A stretch of 64,000 nt of DNA from Leucogyrophana mollusca. Its lineage: Eukaryota; Basidiomycota; Agaricomycetes; Boletales. Position 1 is the stretch's first letter. Each line of letters starts with the position of its first letter. Positions 34,980-50,445 of the stretch are shown here, in pieces. Under the pieces are notes generated by a model. The model did not search any database, was not told the origin of the DNA, and saw only the letters and a list, made by a program, of their open reading frames with translations. The position numbers and the translations under genes are program-made. Location: contig MU266396.1 of assembly GCA_021014945.1 (NCBI GenBank), positions 1 to 64,000 of the forward strand. The letters run 5' to 3'.

Positions 34980-35919
34980 AAGAGCACAGCATTGAGTAGA
35001 GTTGCGGCTCGAAAAAGCGGAGAATGGGGTCTTAGTTGCTGCCTTTCAGGTTTTGGTTCCGTACTTGGTGTAATTTATGTTGGGGCGTTATCTATATCCA
35101 GGGGCTATTGTGGGTTTTCACAGGGGTCGGGTCCAGCGGGTGTCCGGCGCCATAACGACTGGTACAGTGACAAGCAAGATCCTTCTTCATTGTAACTTTC
35201 GGAGAAGGGCTCTTTGGACGAGCGAGAGTTGTGTGGTAATAGTTGGGAATTGGCGGGACGCTAAGAACTGAGGCATTGTGAAACTTTGCGATCGATAGTA
35301 AACCCTGCTTCGATGGGCATCATCATTCCGGGAGCTGTTGCCAGCCGCGTCGTCGGCTCCACAAACGACCCGTGCATAGAGCTCGCACTTCTATATCGAC
35401 TCGAGGAACGAATTCAGAATCAAGACCGATATTCTAATACACCCATGGAACAGGAATGGACCCCAATAATGATGTCAGTTAATAACCAACCACCGATAGA
35501 AATGTACCCAAAAGTCAGAGTGCCATGCGAATCCGAATCTGTTGCATGGCACGACCCAGTACCGATATCTGTCGAATGGTATTTCACGTTCACGTTCTCG
35601 AGTTCGCAGTACCTGAAGTATGGTGTTCAGATGAATGATACACATAGCACGTATACATCCTCTGTAAATCTGATAGTGCTTCGCGGCCCAGGAGAGACTT
35701 CAGTGAAAACTTTGAAGAGAGACTCGTCGATGAGATTAGATGTGAATGATGCTGGCAGCGACCCGAACCAGCTTCAGATATTTTCGAGCTCCGCCACAGA
35801 CCTTCCACGTCCACCAACACCAAAGTAAAGCCTAGTTCGAGAGACATTCGGAAAGAAAAGCGAAATGGCACGCATTCTTACCCTTAAACCTGCTCAATGT
35901 CATCTGAATAATAATCTAG
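34980..35919. other. intergenic with one unassigned open frame
   Basis: An open frame on the plus strand from ATG 35313 to 35828 (about 171 residues) has no recognised domain, signal peptide or membrane segment. It may be chance or part of an unrecognised gene upstream of SEC13. Confidence 0.25.
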
Positions 35920-37209
35920 CCTTCTGCTACCACGTCGGGCGCGGTCCCAATCGAAACCGCCCACGAGGATATGATTGTAGGCACCCAATGTCTCAGCGGT
36001 CCACGCGCGAACTCACTATGATCTGTGTTAAGCATGACGCTCAGCTGGACTACTACGGGAAGCGCTTGGCAACTTGCTCCTCAGACCGGACGGTAAAAGT
36101 GTTCGACGTGGTTGACGGAGAAGCCTCCAAGTCAAGCCCGGGCCACACCCTCAAAGGGTGCGTCATCTCCAGTTGCGGCCTTGATTCACTGACATCGATC
36201 GGGTTTCCCCAGCCATACGGGCCCCGTTTGGCAAGTTGCCTGGGCTCACCCAAAATTTGGCCACATCCTCGCGTCGTGCTCGTATGACGGCAAGGTCTTG
36301 ATCTGGAAGGAGGAAGGTCAAGGACCTGCCGGGGGATGGGTGAAATCTAAAGAACACACCCTCCATACTGCGTCAGGTATATTTATCCTATTTCTCTGGG
36401 TAATTGGAAGCTCATACAAACGTACATTAGTAAACTCTGTCTCTTGGGCACCTCATGAACTGGGAGCTATACTGGCTTGTGCATCTTCGGATGGCAAACT
36501 TTCCGTTTTGACTTTCAAGGGTACATTGTTTCATTACCCGGATTCTTCACTCAAACTGAAACCATCTTGCTTTGCTCAGATGAGGGTCAATGGGGTGCCG
36601 ACATCTTCAACGGCCATGCCATTGGATGTAACGCGGTCTCGTGGGCCCCTGCCACACAACCCGGCTCTCTAATACAACCTTCCACTGCCATCCCCGGACA
36701 GCCCAGCACACAATCTCCCAGCGTAAAGCGCTTTGCCAGCGCCGGATGTGACAATCTCGTGAAGATATGGGGTTACCGCGACGACACCCAGTCGTGGGTC
36801 GAGGAGGAAACGTTGGAGGGTCACACAGACTGGGTCAGAGATGTTGCATGGGCGCCAAATATTGGACTCCCCAGGAGTTACATCGCTACCGCATCGCAGG
36901 TCTGTATTTCCACTCCTGTGTAGTTCTTAGCATGATCGCTAATAATTTCTTCACGAGCAGGATAAAACCGTTGTGATCTGGACCAAGGACACTCCGGCCG
37001 CACCATGGGTCAAGACCACCCTGGATCCCTCGACAGCATCAACATCTCCCAGTCCTGCGGCTCCAGGAAAATTCCCCGACGTTGTTTGGCGCGTGTCGTG
37101 GAGCCTCGCTGGTAACATCCTCGCAGTCAGCTGCGGTGATGGTAAGGTGACGCTGTGGAAAGAGAACTTACGTGGTAATTGGGAGTGTGTGAGCGACATG
37201 GCGAGTTAG
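35920..37209 (+). CDS. SEC13: Sec13, WD40 protein of COPII coat and nuclear pore
   Basis: Exons 35920-35976, 36033-36157, 36213-36376, 36431-36520, 36580-36899 and 36961-37209 join in phase to 335 codons. Diagnostic sequences: ETAHEDMI spliced to [87 protein letters not shown]. Six WD40 repeats, as in Sec13, which completes its propeller with a blade from Sec31 or Nup145C. It works in ER export vesicle coats and in the Y-complex of the nuclear pore. The first exon with the start codon was not found with confidence; the first listed exon follows an acceptor at 35919. Confidence 0.92.
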
Positions 37210-37586
37210 GAGCTTATGTCTTGCTGGTACACCAGATAAATTAGAAGAGGGTGATTAATGCGCCGCGTTCGTACTGGGGCGCGTCAAGGAAATCCACAGA
37301 TTCCAACGACAACTGTTCCACACAGTCCCACGTGATGGCCTTGTCGCCTCGACCTCACCAGGTGCTAAATACCCGCATGAGAGGACATGCACAGTATACT
37401 TAATCTCTTCTGCAGCTTCAAAGAGGCTTTCTCCTGCGGGACACGACCGTATAGATTAGGTGCGATGTGAGTTGTGAGAGCGTGCCGAACTTCGGCACGG
37501 AACGGAATCCAAAAGAGGATAATTATTCCCAGAATTCGAAGAGTCTATCACCGCTTGCCAAATTTTCCGATTCTGCACGGCTTGAC

Positions 37587-40746
<3,160 letters not shown>

Positions 40747-40971
40747 ATACTGACACTAGACACATAGACACGTTAAGCTTATCATTACCACTACGCTTCG
40801 ACTAATACAACGTTTCCCAAAGTTCATCGCACCACTTCTACTGTGGTGACCCTTCGAATATACGGTCATTCCATAATCCGCACCCTAAAGTTACACCAAA
40901 ACTATCCCAACATGCCACTCAAACACATTTGCTGTCGACCGACTACATTATGCATACCCACCGAGGGTTAT

Positions 40972-41669
40972 TCAATCTGAATCGGAGGCGCGGATGAACT
41001 GCCACTTGATCCCTGCATTAGTGTCGGCGAGGAGCGTTAGGCTTTGCTACAATTGCCATGGGATCAGGAGGTGCCGATACATGCTGAACTAACAAATAAC
41101 GTACCCCGTCTCCCTTTGGGCCGTCATCTGGCCCGTCCTCATCCTCGTCCCCGCCCTGTTCGCTACCTTCAGCGCCGTCGTCGCTACCGCCCTCGGCAGG
41201 TGCGTCGAAACCCCAGTAAAGGGAGTCGTCGGAGTTTGGGAAAATACTGCAACAAGTTGAGTGTCATGGCAAGTAGCGAAAGGTACAACCACACTCACAT
41301 GTATTCGCCTTTGGTGGGGGTTTCCCTGATCGCCCACTGAAAAGCATCGGGCCTGGCTTTCACCACGTCGCCCTTCTTGGGGGCGGCATTCACGGAGGCA
41401 TATTTATTATAGACGACACCGAGCAAGCTGTAGCTGCCATTGCTGAGCCTGTCTACATTCCACTGTCCATGGTAGGGGTGGTTGGGTGTCAGAATTCTTT
41501 GATATGTCTCAGTCAAACCTACTTTGATGTCGCTAGATTTATCGTCGAAGCTCTGGGAGAGCGGAGCGCCGCCGTCGCCGCTCTCCAAGGTAGCATAGCC
41601 ATCAGTCTTGACGTTGATGAGTAGGTAGGTACCGGTCTGGACGGTGCCGTGCGCAGTTGTGCCTGACAT
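40972..41669 (-). CDS. single-domain beta-trefoil protein with acidic insertion, member f
   Basis: Minus-strand exons 41669-41523, 41462-41299, 41246-41105 and 41046-40972 give 175 residues. Start MSGTTAHGTVQTGTYLLINV and core NVDRLSNGSYSLLG, FQWAIRETP match the family. Exon 3 is 142 nt instead of 61 and carries about 27 extra residues rich in Gly, Asp and Glu (EGGSDDGAEGSEQGGDEDED) just before the final strand. The protein ends KWQFIRASDSD. The first intron (41463-41522) is 60 nt with no stop in frame, so its retention would add 20 residues. It lies tail to tail with MEF1, 225 bp apart. Confidence 0.85.
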
Positions 41670-41746
41670 CGATACTAGAGAAAGGTCGTCGGTACGATTG
41701 AAAGGCTGGGTTTACTTGGATGATCAGTGTCTGGTCGGCGAAAGGA

Positions 41747-41753
41747 TTTTATA
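41747..41753 (-). promoter_or_regulatory. TATA box of member f
   Basis: Reads GGTATAAAAT on the minus strand, 78 bp before the ATG. The GGTATAA form is shared with members c, d and e. Confidence 0.6.
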
Positions 41754-43873
41754 CCTCTGAACTGTGGAACTCGGTTCATTCCGACAGTTATTCGTGAAAC
41801 TGCAGCTTGTCAAGTTGACTTTGATGATAGGTCGCCTGTGCGACTACAGCGTGGCTAACATTCCACTTCTGGGTCGTTGCGAAAATATTCTAGAACAAAA
41901 GGGGTGGTAAGAATGGAAAACATAAAGCCCCACAGGGGTACGGTGGAATGATACTGGGACCCTGAGCGTCCAGCATTGGCGCCAGTTTGGCCCCATCAGC
42001 AGATCTGGCCAGGAGAAGACAATAAAAGGTATATGGGGGCGTATCCAGCAGCAGAAGAACGCACGGAATGTCGTTGACGCTGAGAATCTATCAGCTGTGC
42101 GGGGGGGAAGGTCGCTGCCAATGATATTTGGCAATCACTTACATGCCTTTGTACGGTATGTGCTATTCACGCCTGGGGTCAACCAAGGCTCGTCGCGGGC
42201 CGCGCGAGAGTCGGTCATGGCGAGCTCGGGGACTTTCAGCAGCGGATGAAAATCTCCAAGCGGGGCCAAAGGTATACTTCAATTTTGATAAACTCCTCTC
42301 AGGGATTGAAGCCTGCACGGGGTGAAGGGCGTCCAGGAGACCAAGGGCGTCAAGTCCAAGGCTTGAGAGTCGGGTATGCAAACTCAGAAAATAATAATTT
42401 ACTCACCTCCGTCCCATTCAAGTTAGTCAGCTGAAAGAGCTCCAAAGCCTCCCCCGATCAGAAGACGGCCAAAGAAAACAGTCCGTACATCGCACACAGG
42501 GGCGATCCGGCAGCTACGCACTTCCGTATTCGCAGTCGGATCTATGGTTTATCATCGGCAGTGCGACACTGACTTACTGGTACTCGTTCATTTCCGGTTG
42601 TACACTCTTGCCACTTCAATAATAACACAGTCCAGCGCTTTGGGGTCTGTAAGCGCGGAAAATTCATTGTTACAGAAGCGTCTGGCGTCTCATAATCAGC
42701 GTTTTTACTACAGCTGTATAAAGTAGTAGATCGGCGATGATGTGGTTCAAGGCTCTAAGCTAGGTGGTGGATAATGAGTTAAAAGAATGTCCACCCGAAA
42801 GAGATCGGTCACGTGGCTGAGGCATGGGCTGTGCCCTAACGCTTTGGAACCTTGTTGGAACTTGACTCGGAATTGTTTTGGCTGCCACCCAGTGATGATC
42901 TCACCGCGCTGCTGCGAGTTTTACGACAACAGCACAGAGCCGAAAATTTTGGCCAGCCCCGGCCATGACTCGGAGTATTATCCGCAAGATCATGTTCTCC
43001 ACTTGCTGTGGCTCGGCCATTGTCCGAGTCACAGCTTGGTGCATACTTACAAGTTCAAATTCTGTTTTCCGACCGTATTGATGCTCAAAGCGTCTTCTGC
43101 CGATCTTTCTGCCAGCCCCAAGCTGCTAGTAACGAGCTATGGTGAGTCCGCCAGAATCTCGGATCACCAAATTATTGCGTGTTTCAAGTATGAAGACTAC
43201 TCTCGCTTTTCAGCGGGTACAGCGCTTCCTGGGCGTCTTCCGTGCAAACCATGGCGCTAGCGACAATGAGATCCAACTTAAATTCAAGCACTCAGGCCTC
43301 AGGACCATCACTCATGGAAAGTGGGCGCCTGATTATTGATGGTGAGATCGCCTAAACCTCTGATGACGCGATATCACACGTGTATCTAGTAGAGATATGA
43401 ACGTTAGGGGTCGTTCAGTCACCCATTCTGATATGTGTAGGCGATCTGTAGATCAAGGTGAGTTCCTTGCCTGCGTCTTTGAGAAGGTTCACGTAGCAGT
43501 GATCTAATCCTGCTAGGTGGCCACGCTTCTCATTCCATAAGTTGTTGATGACAACATAGAAAGGGTCGGTACTTACCGTTTACTCTGATGCTGGGCTACA
43601 ACAGCCTCACGGAGATGAGAGTGCTTCCATCGCGAGTGTCAATCGTGTCACTCAGCGTCTGCGTGCGGTCGCTTTTCGGTGCTGACCTTCTCGAAACTTA
43701 AGTATTCCTGGAGATCTCCGCGCCTGAACTTGGTCCATTGGTCGTGTCCTCGTTGGAGAGAAAGTTGATGCGTTCCAACAAACCGGTTTGACAAATATCG
43801 GCGCAAACCACTCCCCCTTGCACATAGTTTCGCGACTCGTCGCGGATTGAGCCGAAGGCAGCGTTCCCTGAGG
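41754..43873. other. intergenic, no supported gene
   Basis: About 2.1 kb between divergent members f and c. An open frame at 42787-43260 (plus) has no recognisable feature. Confidence 0.35.
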
Positions 43874-43880
43874 TATAAAT
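43874..43880 (+). promoter_or_regulatory. TATA box of member c
   Basis: TATAAAT in the context GAGGTATAAAT, 80 bp before the ATG. The leader between it and the ATG (CTCCAGCAAAC-CAGCTCTTC) is shared with members d and e. Confidence 0.65.
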
Positions 43881-43959
43881 GCTACTCTAACCTGACCCCA
43901 CTTCTCCAGCAAACGCAGCTCTTCCACCTCACAGTTTAATTCTCAGCTCACAAACAACA

Positions 43960-44567
43960 ATGTCCGGCACAGTCGCTCACGGCACCATCCAGACTGGTAC
44001 TTACACCATCGTCAATATCGCCACCACTGGCTTCGCCACGTTGGCCGATGGGAACAATGGTTCTGCTCTCACCCAAAGCACTGACAGCGGTGATGACAAC
44101 GTTAAGGTAAGGCCGCGTCAGTGGACCTGTCCAAAGACTTAAGTTGAACGACCGCCAATGTACTAGTTCACGGTCAACAAGCTCAGCAACGGAAAGTACA
44201 ACATTTTGGGTTACGTCTATCCCAACTACGCTTCCGTCAGCTCTTCTCCCAAGAAGGGCGACGATGTAAAAGCTAGGAGCTCTGCCTACCAATGGCAGAT
44301 CAAGGAGACTAACACCAAGAGCCAGTATCTGTATGTCCTAATGCTACCGATTTGCAAGCCTGGCGACGATGCTCACTTTAACTCTTCAGCATTTCCCCCG
44401 ACGATGACGACTCCCTCTATTGGGGTTTCAGTGGTAGTTCTGCCACCAATGTAGGTCTTCGTTCTTTTGGCCCAGACGCCCGAAATCTTACGAACCCGCT
44501 TTTACTTTAGGTCAAACTTACCGACAGCGGCTCTAGCGTCTGGAAGTTCACTCGCACTTCTGACTAA
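43960..44567 (+). CDS. single-domain beta-trefoil protein, member c
   Basis: Exons 43960-44106, 44167-44330, 44390-44450 and 44511-44567 give 142 residues. Start MSGTVAHGTIQTGTYTIVNI; core FTVNKLSNGKYNILGYVYPN, YQWQIKETNT, DDDSLYWGFSG; end VWKFTRTSD. No signal peptide. Introns are at phases 0, 2 and 0 as in all members. It is very close to d and e in sequence, leader and promoter, and the three form a recent subgroup. The fold call (ricin-B-like beta-trefoil) is inferred from length and the repeated strand pattern. Possible roles in this fold class in fungi include sugar-binding defence lectins and protease inhibitors, which cannot be told apart here. Confidence 0.88.
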
Positions 44568-44872
44568 ATGCGTGCATAGCTGCCCAAATACAGACCGCAG
44601 GACGAAGTCGGGGTGTTTGTGAAATCTTGGATTTGTTGATGTACTATGTATAACATTGCAACGATAACTCAGAGTTTGTTTTTTTGTCTGCAGCCGGAGT
44701 CACGGTAGCAGTTCTTCGAGGCTTTCAAAGTAGAAAACGATTACTATCCATCTTACCTGGAGACTGATTCGGAAACGTGGTGAGACCCCCATGAAGAGCC
44801 GGAGTGCTTTGAATTGCAATACTTTATTAAGTAGGTATGGGCTGTGTGTGGTGGGGTACTACTGAACATTTT
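44568..44872. other. convergent intergenic gap
   Basis: 3' ends of member c and of LamG copy 2 meet here; no gene. Confidence 0.5.
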
Positions 44873-46772
44873 CTACTTTGAAACCCCTCCGGAGAAAATG
44901 AAAGGTGTCGGGTTCGATTGCCATAGGCTAGGTGTGATGGCACCTGGAGGGCTCATTCCTTCTGATGTTTCCGGCGAGGCATCAAACTGGGCTAGGCCCA
45001 AAGGTACGGAACGAACTCGAGGTAAACTCCCTTCGGCCATGAGGCCGGCAATTTGTTCCTGGCCAACGTAGCCATCAGCGAGTGGGGTCCTCGTGAACAT
45101 TCATCTTACTTTGGTCATGGAAGCCTGGTATACATAGACGTCAGTCATGCTACCACTCCACTGCCACGCGGGATTGTTATTGATAGTGCTTGACCCGAGA
45201 ACTACACTGATCTAGACTTATACGTCAGGTAGAGTTGCGGTTACGCCAAGCACTGGCTCACATCTTTCGCGTTGAAAATCCATCGGTCCTCCACTCGCAT
45301 GGAGCCACCTTCTTCGCCATTGACATACAGTTCGAGGGTACTAGTGACCACCCCGGCCTTGAAAACGGCTGCGACATGAAACCAAACGTTCATAGGAACT
45401 TCCATTTGCCCCTGCAGAGTTCCAAAGTCACTGGGCCGCGCTCCAGTCATATAAGCCACGTGAGGTATGCTTGGCTTGTGAGAGGGCGGAAGCGTTAACG
45501 TAAGAAGGGAGGTGGAGACCTGTGGTGACTCAAAAGAGATGATAGATCGCCATTGTGAGCGGTCCCGGCAAAACGCCCATGCAAGGATAGTAAAATCTTC
45601 ACGCAAATCAACGTTCAGCGGCGCCTCCACAAAGTGCGACATTTGAGGGCCACTAATCGGGCTGTGGGGATAAATACGAGGTCCGGGCGATGGCGAAAAG
45701 CAGCGATTTGACCCTCACCTGCAATTTAAAAGATGCTTGAAACTGAAGATTGGATCCACATCGCCTCCACGTGGCCAAAATCTCCACCGGAAATCCGGTT
45801 TCACTGCGGTTGAGCCCCCACCCTGCTTCATTATCCCGAGGGTAACCTGCATTGTATGTGTGAACTTGTCAGAAAATAGGAAGAAACAAGTGTGACCTAC
45901 GGTAGTGGTGTCGAGTTGGTCATCTTTCAAATACCAATTCAAGGCCTCGTCGGCGAGCGGAAAGATGCTTACGCAGTATAAGTCAACACATTTTCGGAGG
46001 CAAGAGACGTCAGGACACCTACATGTAGTTTCCAAGGTGTTTCTGTAGTTCGCGGATACGCCATCGTGCACGCTTGTGTTGGCCTACCACAGGCGAATCA
46101 GCGCAATGCTCGGTATTAACCGTTTCTTCAGGAGCGCTTGGATTGGCTGACAGCCCATGCGCTTCGTGAGTTATGGAGTAAGTATCATCTGGATACCTCA
46201 CAATCTTCCACTAGAATTCGAACATAAGTAATGGTTTGTATTTGCCATGACACCTCGCCAAATTACCTTGTCGTATATGCCGCCATTTTCACTGGGGCTT
46301 ACCCCAACCACATTGGTACCTGCATTCCTTGAAGGAAGGGTAAGCAGGTGGTGGTACTTAGTGTTGATGATTCCGTATGTTCCACTTGGCAAGCTGCCAT
46401 AAGTAACATTGATAGAGGCGGTCTCGTTTGGCTTATTGGGAGTTACAGTCCCATCCCCGGATTCCGGCCGCCCCATTCGGAGGCGAAATGGCAGAACATT
46501 GATTTGGTTATCAACCCGGCCATCGAATGTGGCTGAGGGTAACAGATCGCTGGGGGTGTACTCGGCATCCCATTCAGACTGCTGTAGGGCGGTGAGATTA
46601 AAACCTTTCGATATCCCCACCTTTTCAAGCTCACCTCGATGCCCTGGGAGCGGTCATTGATGTCGCTGGGGTGATAGTACCTGTCACGGTGAGCTAAAGA
46701 AACATGAATGTCAGTGATGGCGTAGGTGCTAGTGCGGATGATACTAGGCTTGCCTGTCTTGGACTCGGACAT
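44873..46772 (-). CDS. two-domain protein: beta-trefoil module fused to LamG/ConA-like domain (copy 2)
   Basis: Eight minus-strand exons (46772-46635, 46581-46267, 46210-46023, 45967-45901, 45846-45719, 45661-45262, 45211-45110, 45058-44873) give 507 residues. The N-terminal 65 residues (MSESKTGKPSIIRTSTYAIT) lack a counterpart in copy 1. The trefoil module then reads YGSLPSGTYGIIN, YDKWKIVRYPDDTYSI, ARWRIREL, ALNWYLKDD, FRWRFWPRGG, with introns at the family positions. The jelly-roll follows: DFTILAWAFCRDRSQWRSI, NVWFHVAAVFK, LELYVNGEE, WQWSGSMTDVYVY, LPRVRSVPLGL. The last exon reads GQEQIAGLMAEGSLPRVR, matching copy 1's EEQINAHLAEGSLPRIR. Likely intact; function unknown, perhaps glycan binding. 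Confidence 0.85.
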
Positions 46773-47874
46773 GAGTGTGTTGGGTGGGAGGTGGCAGATA
46801 GATACTGTGGAGAACACCAGACAGGGAAGGAACTTATACCTTCACCTACTAACGTTACGGGCGAGATGAGCCAATTCAGTTCAGGCCCCCAGCCCGCGGA
46901 ACGACGTCAGAACACGATAGTTTGCAAGTAGATAGCTTAGATAGCCAAATTGAGTGTGTGAACGAACCGCCGATGCAAAATGCGCGTGCGATGGGTGACC
47001 ACAAATTCAGAATCAGCGTCAATCTGGGGAATCTATCCAGAATAGGATTACAAAAAAGGAACAACATACAGACGCCGTGACACACAGAATGTTGGTTGAC
47101 AAACCTGGACCAACCCCGCCCTAGATCATCCTCGAATATTGAGCAGACAGAAGTTCTGGTGAAAATTTGAGGGACATTTATCGAGAGTATAACGTCCACT
47201 TTAGTTCTACACTCGACTGCATTGCGGGACCGCTCTGCTCGTTTGAAACAGGGCACAGTCGCTCCAAGGAAACCGCGAGGCCACGATTATCTGAGATGAT
47301 AAAGGAGGCCGACCCCTCACAAATGACACATGCCCGGGCTCACGATGAACCAGCGAAGGGATGTCGAGGTAAACTTATCGCAAATTTCCCCGGGGTGACC
47401 TTGGGATGGCACCAGCCGAGAAACTCAAGTGAACTAAAACCAAAACACACTCACTGAGATGTCCTCGTCAATATCCTCTCTCTATCCCGCTGAAACAGAG
47501 CCACTCGACTAAGAGGACCAGACCTACAACTACTGGGGTTCATCAAGGTATTAGTGATCAGGTGCCTGATTAGTAATGCTCCTTGTGGTCCCGAATCACC
47601 GCGGAGCTTGAAATTGCCCTCCTCGAACGAGATTCTCACAACGCCTGGATCCATGGAAATGGAGTAGTATGAGTCTCCTTTGCAGACCTCACTGACGGTC
47701 GATAATAGCGAAGTGCTTCGTGAAGCATTCGTCAGCCGGGAACTCCGCTGGGGCTCTTAGGTGGGACTCGAACAACTAGCATCGACTTTATTTTGAGCCA
47801 TCGAATTTACACTGCAAGGAACACAAAAACATCTGATCTTCGCGACTGCCTTTGTCACCTGTACCATAGTACGC
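46773..47874. other. intergenic, no supported gene
   Basis: About 1.1 kb; upstream region of LamG copy 2 and 3' flank of member e. Short frames only. Confidence 0.4.
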
Positions 47875-48468
47875 TCAATCGGTGATGCGGGTGAACTTCC
47901 AGACGCTAGAGCCGCTGTCGGTCAGCTTGACCTGAAATTGTGAATGGTGGATGAACATCATGGTCCACGCTACGAAGAGTAACGGCCTACGTTAGTGGCA
48001 GAGCTGCCGCTGAAGCCCCAGTAGAGGGAGTCGTCGTCATCAGGAGAAATGCTAGGGATGAATCAGCATCGCCGTCGAGGGTCACCATGACCACGCTTAC
48101 AGGTACTGGCTCTTGGTGTTGGTCTCTTTGATCTGCCACTGGTAAGCAGAGCTCCTGGCCTTCACATCGTCGCCCTTCTTGGGAGAGGCGCTGACGGAGG
48201 CATAGTTGGCGTAGACGTAGCCCAGAATGTTGTATTTACCGTTGCTGAGCTTGTTGACGGTGAACTACGCGCATGGTCGTCAAAAGCAAGCCCCTCAGTG
48301 CGTATACTGACGCGGACTGACCTTAATTTTGTCGTCGCCATCATCGGTGCTCTGGGTGAGGGAAGAGCCGTTGTTGCCATCGGCCAACGTGGCGAAGCCA
48401 GTGGTGGCAATGTTGGAGATGGTGTAGGTACCGGTCTGGATGGTGCCGTGAACGACTGTGCCGGACAT
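47875..48468 (-). CDS. single-domain beta-trefoil protein, member e
   Basis: Minus-strand exons 48468-48322, 48264-48101, 48051-47991 and 47931-47875 give 142 residues, starting MSGTVVHGTIQTGTYTISNI and ending with the family C-terminal strand. The ATG at 48468 was preferred over one seven codons upstream because members c and d share the AGCAACAATGTCC start context. Closest to member d, which lies in opposite orientation 4.4 kb away. Confidence 0.88.
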
Positions 48469-48548
48469 TGTTGCTTGTGAGTAAGACAAGTAAACGATTC
48501 GATGGAAGAGCTAGGTTTGCTGGAGAGACGAGGTTCAGTTGACATGGC

Positions 48549-48555
48549 TCTTATA
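48549..48555 (-). promoter_or_regulatory. TATA box of member e
   Basis: Reads GGTATAAGAG on the minus strand, about 85 bp before the ATG; same position and context as in c and d. Confidence 0.6.
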
Positions 48556-50445
48556 CCTTTGAGTAGTCAACCCTCGCGTTGTTCCGTCGACAATTTTCGT
48601 GTAACTGTGCAGGATATGACAGTACTTTGCGGCGGAGTTAGTAAAGTTGAATTACTACACCATGTGATTTAGCGCTTCTATAACGACCGGTAGATCGACT
48701 GCGGGCTGCTCAGGATTTCTTAGAGTTCGCAAGAAGTCGACAGAAGGGGGCGAAAGTACGCACACGCCCCACCTTTGACAGGGACTATGGAAGGCCAGGC
48801 ACGTACGGCGACACACAATATTGGCGCCATTGACGGTGGAAAAACGTACCCCATCCTATTTCGTGGCATCATCGAAACCTTCTGAGACTGAAGACAAGGT
48901 TACCTGGAAGGGGCTATGAGCGCTGGCACTGTTTCGAAAAGGTTTAAATGGGCAGTAGCTCCCCTCTTTCTGGTTAGAAGTTCTGAAGACTGACGGTGAC
49001 TGACGCTATAAATTGAAGGCAATGGTGTCATGTGCCGATGCCTAATCCTTGGACAGGGGCATAATTTCACGGGCGCTATTAAACCGATCTATCAGAAGCC
49101 GGAGCGCTCAACAAAAGATGGTGTAGTAACCCACCTGTAAAAAGCTGCGGAGAGTTGACAGACGGTTCGGAAGAAGGTAAAGGGGACCCGCACATCAAGG
49201 ACATGAAAAGAAGACTTGCCTAAATGAAAAGTGATTGTGGGAGCTGGCCCCCAATCAGTGAGAATGTACGAGATTACGAGAAGCATGGTGAGGCCATATA
49301 GCGAAAAGACGCTTCGACGCGATGCAAGGGGCCATATCGGGAAGGGGGAGCCAAAATACTTATGTATGGATTACTGGCAAAAAACATGAACGTTCGCTCC
49401 TGGAGCTGATTCGGTGGAAAAACGAGTCTGAAAACTGCTTCCGATTCAGAGTCCCCCGCATGAACCATGTTGAAGAGGTCCAGATGCTGGGAACGCGCAA
49501 CCTCGACGACAGGCTCCTTCGATTCCTGTTATATTGCGTCGAGAGCGTGGCTTGGCTACTTAATGTAAGTCGCCAACCATGGTTTTTCGATTGGTTCGTG
49601 TTAGTGTGCTTTCGAACTCCGCCAATCAGTATGTGGCCTCTCCCCAGTACTGTTTTCACCTTACCAGCATAGATGATCACGGGGTTGTAAACCATCGGCT
49701 CCTCAATGAGTGCCTCATTTCATCTGGGTCTGGTGACTTGGCGCGGAAAATCCCTTTGGCGTTTTCCCAGTTGGGGCATTGTCCTTGGGGAGGACACATA
49801 GTCGCTGGTGAATCTGTGACCGGAGATAGACGTGTCCCGGATCGATAAAGTTGCCCACCGCAGTCGTGTTCCCGGCATAATGGCATCGCTACCCACGTTA
49901 AGGCCCACCGTTGGCATGGTCCTTCAAGAAATCACGGTTTCGGAATTGCTATGTATCGAAGTGTTCGAGGGTCAGTCAAACGGGCTAAACAGATTGGTGG
50001 TGAGCACACTGGAGCATATCGGAAGAATCGCCTCATATCAAAATATTTAGATCCAGCTTATAATGCTCATCAAGCGTTAAGCAGGCCCACGCTTGAATAT
50101 CTCATTATGTTGTGACCTGGCTAACACGTGTCGACGACGAATGTCAATCGTTTGGCTGGCTCTTGTGGTGAGCGCCTCTTAAAGGCTGCTCGCCAAGCCT
50201 TTCAAATCTGATTACACGTGTTCTACGAACGCGCTGATGAAGGTGAGTTGTTGCCTTCAAGAGTGTGGTGTGTGAGGCACAGTACTCGGCCGATTTCTAC
50301 CCTTGATCTGAAATAGACGTATGAACACCCCCGCTTCGGTTTTTTTTTGTCATCAACAGGGTCGTTATCAGATGAGCCTCTCACTCATCAGTGATAGGTC
50401 TATATCAGCCGTTCTCTACATTACTCCTCCCGCGAAAACGACATC
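48556..50445. other. intergenic, no supported gene
   Basis: About 1.9 kb. Overlapping frames at 49320-49920 on both strands have no recognisable features. Confidence 0.35.

Noticed and set aside
37467..37586. Upstream extension of MEF1
   Set aside because: The open frame begins with GTG and adds acidic sequence; the ATG at 37587 gives a normal mitochondrial presequence.
42787..43260. 157-codon open frame between members f and c
   Set aside because: No recognisable domain or family; no consistent neighbouring exons.
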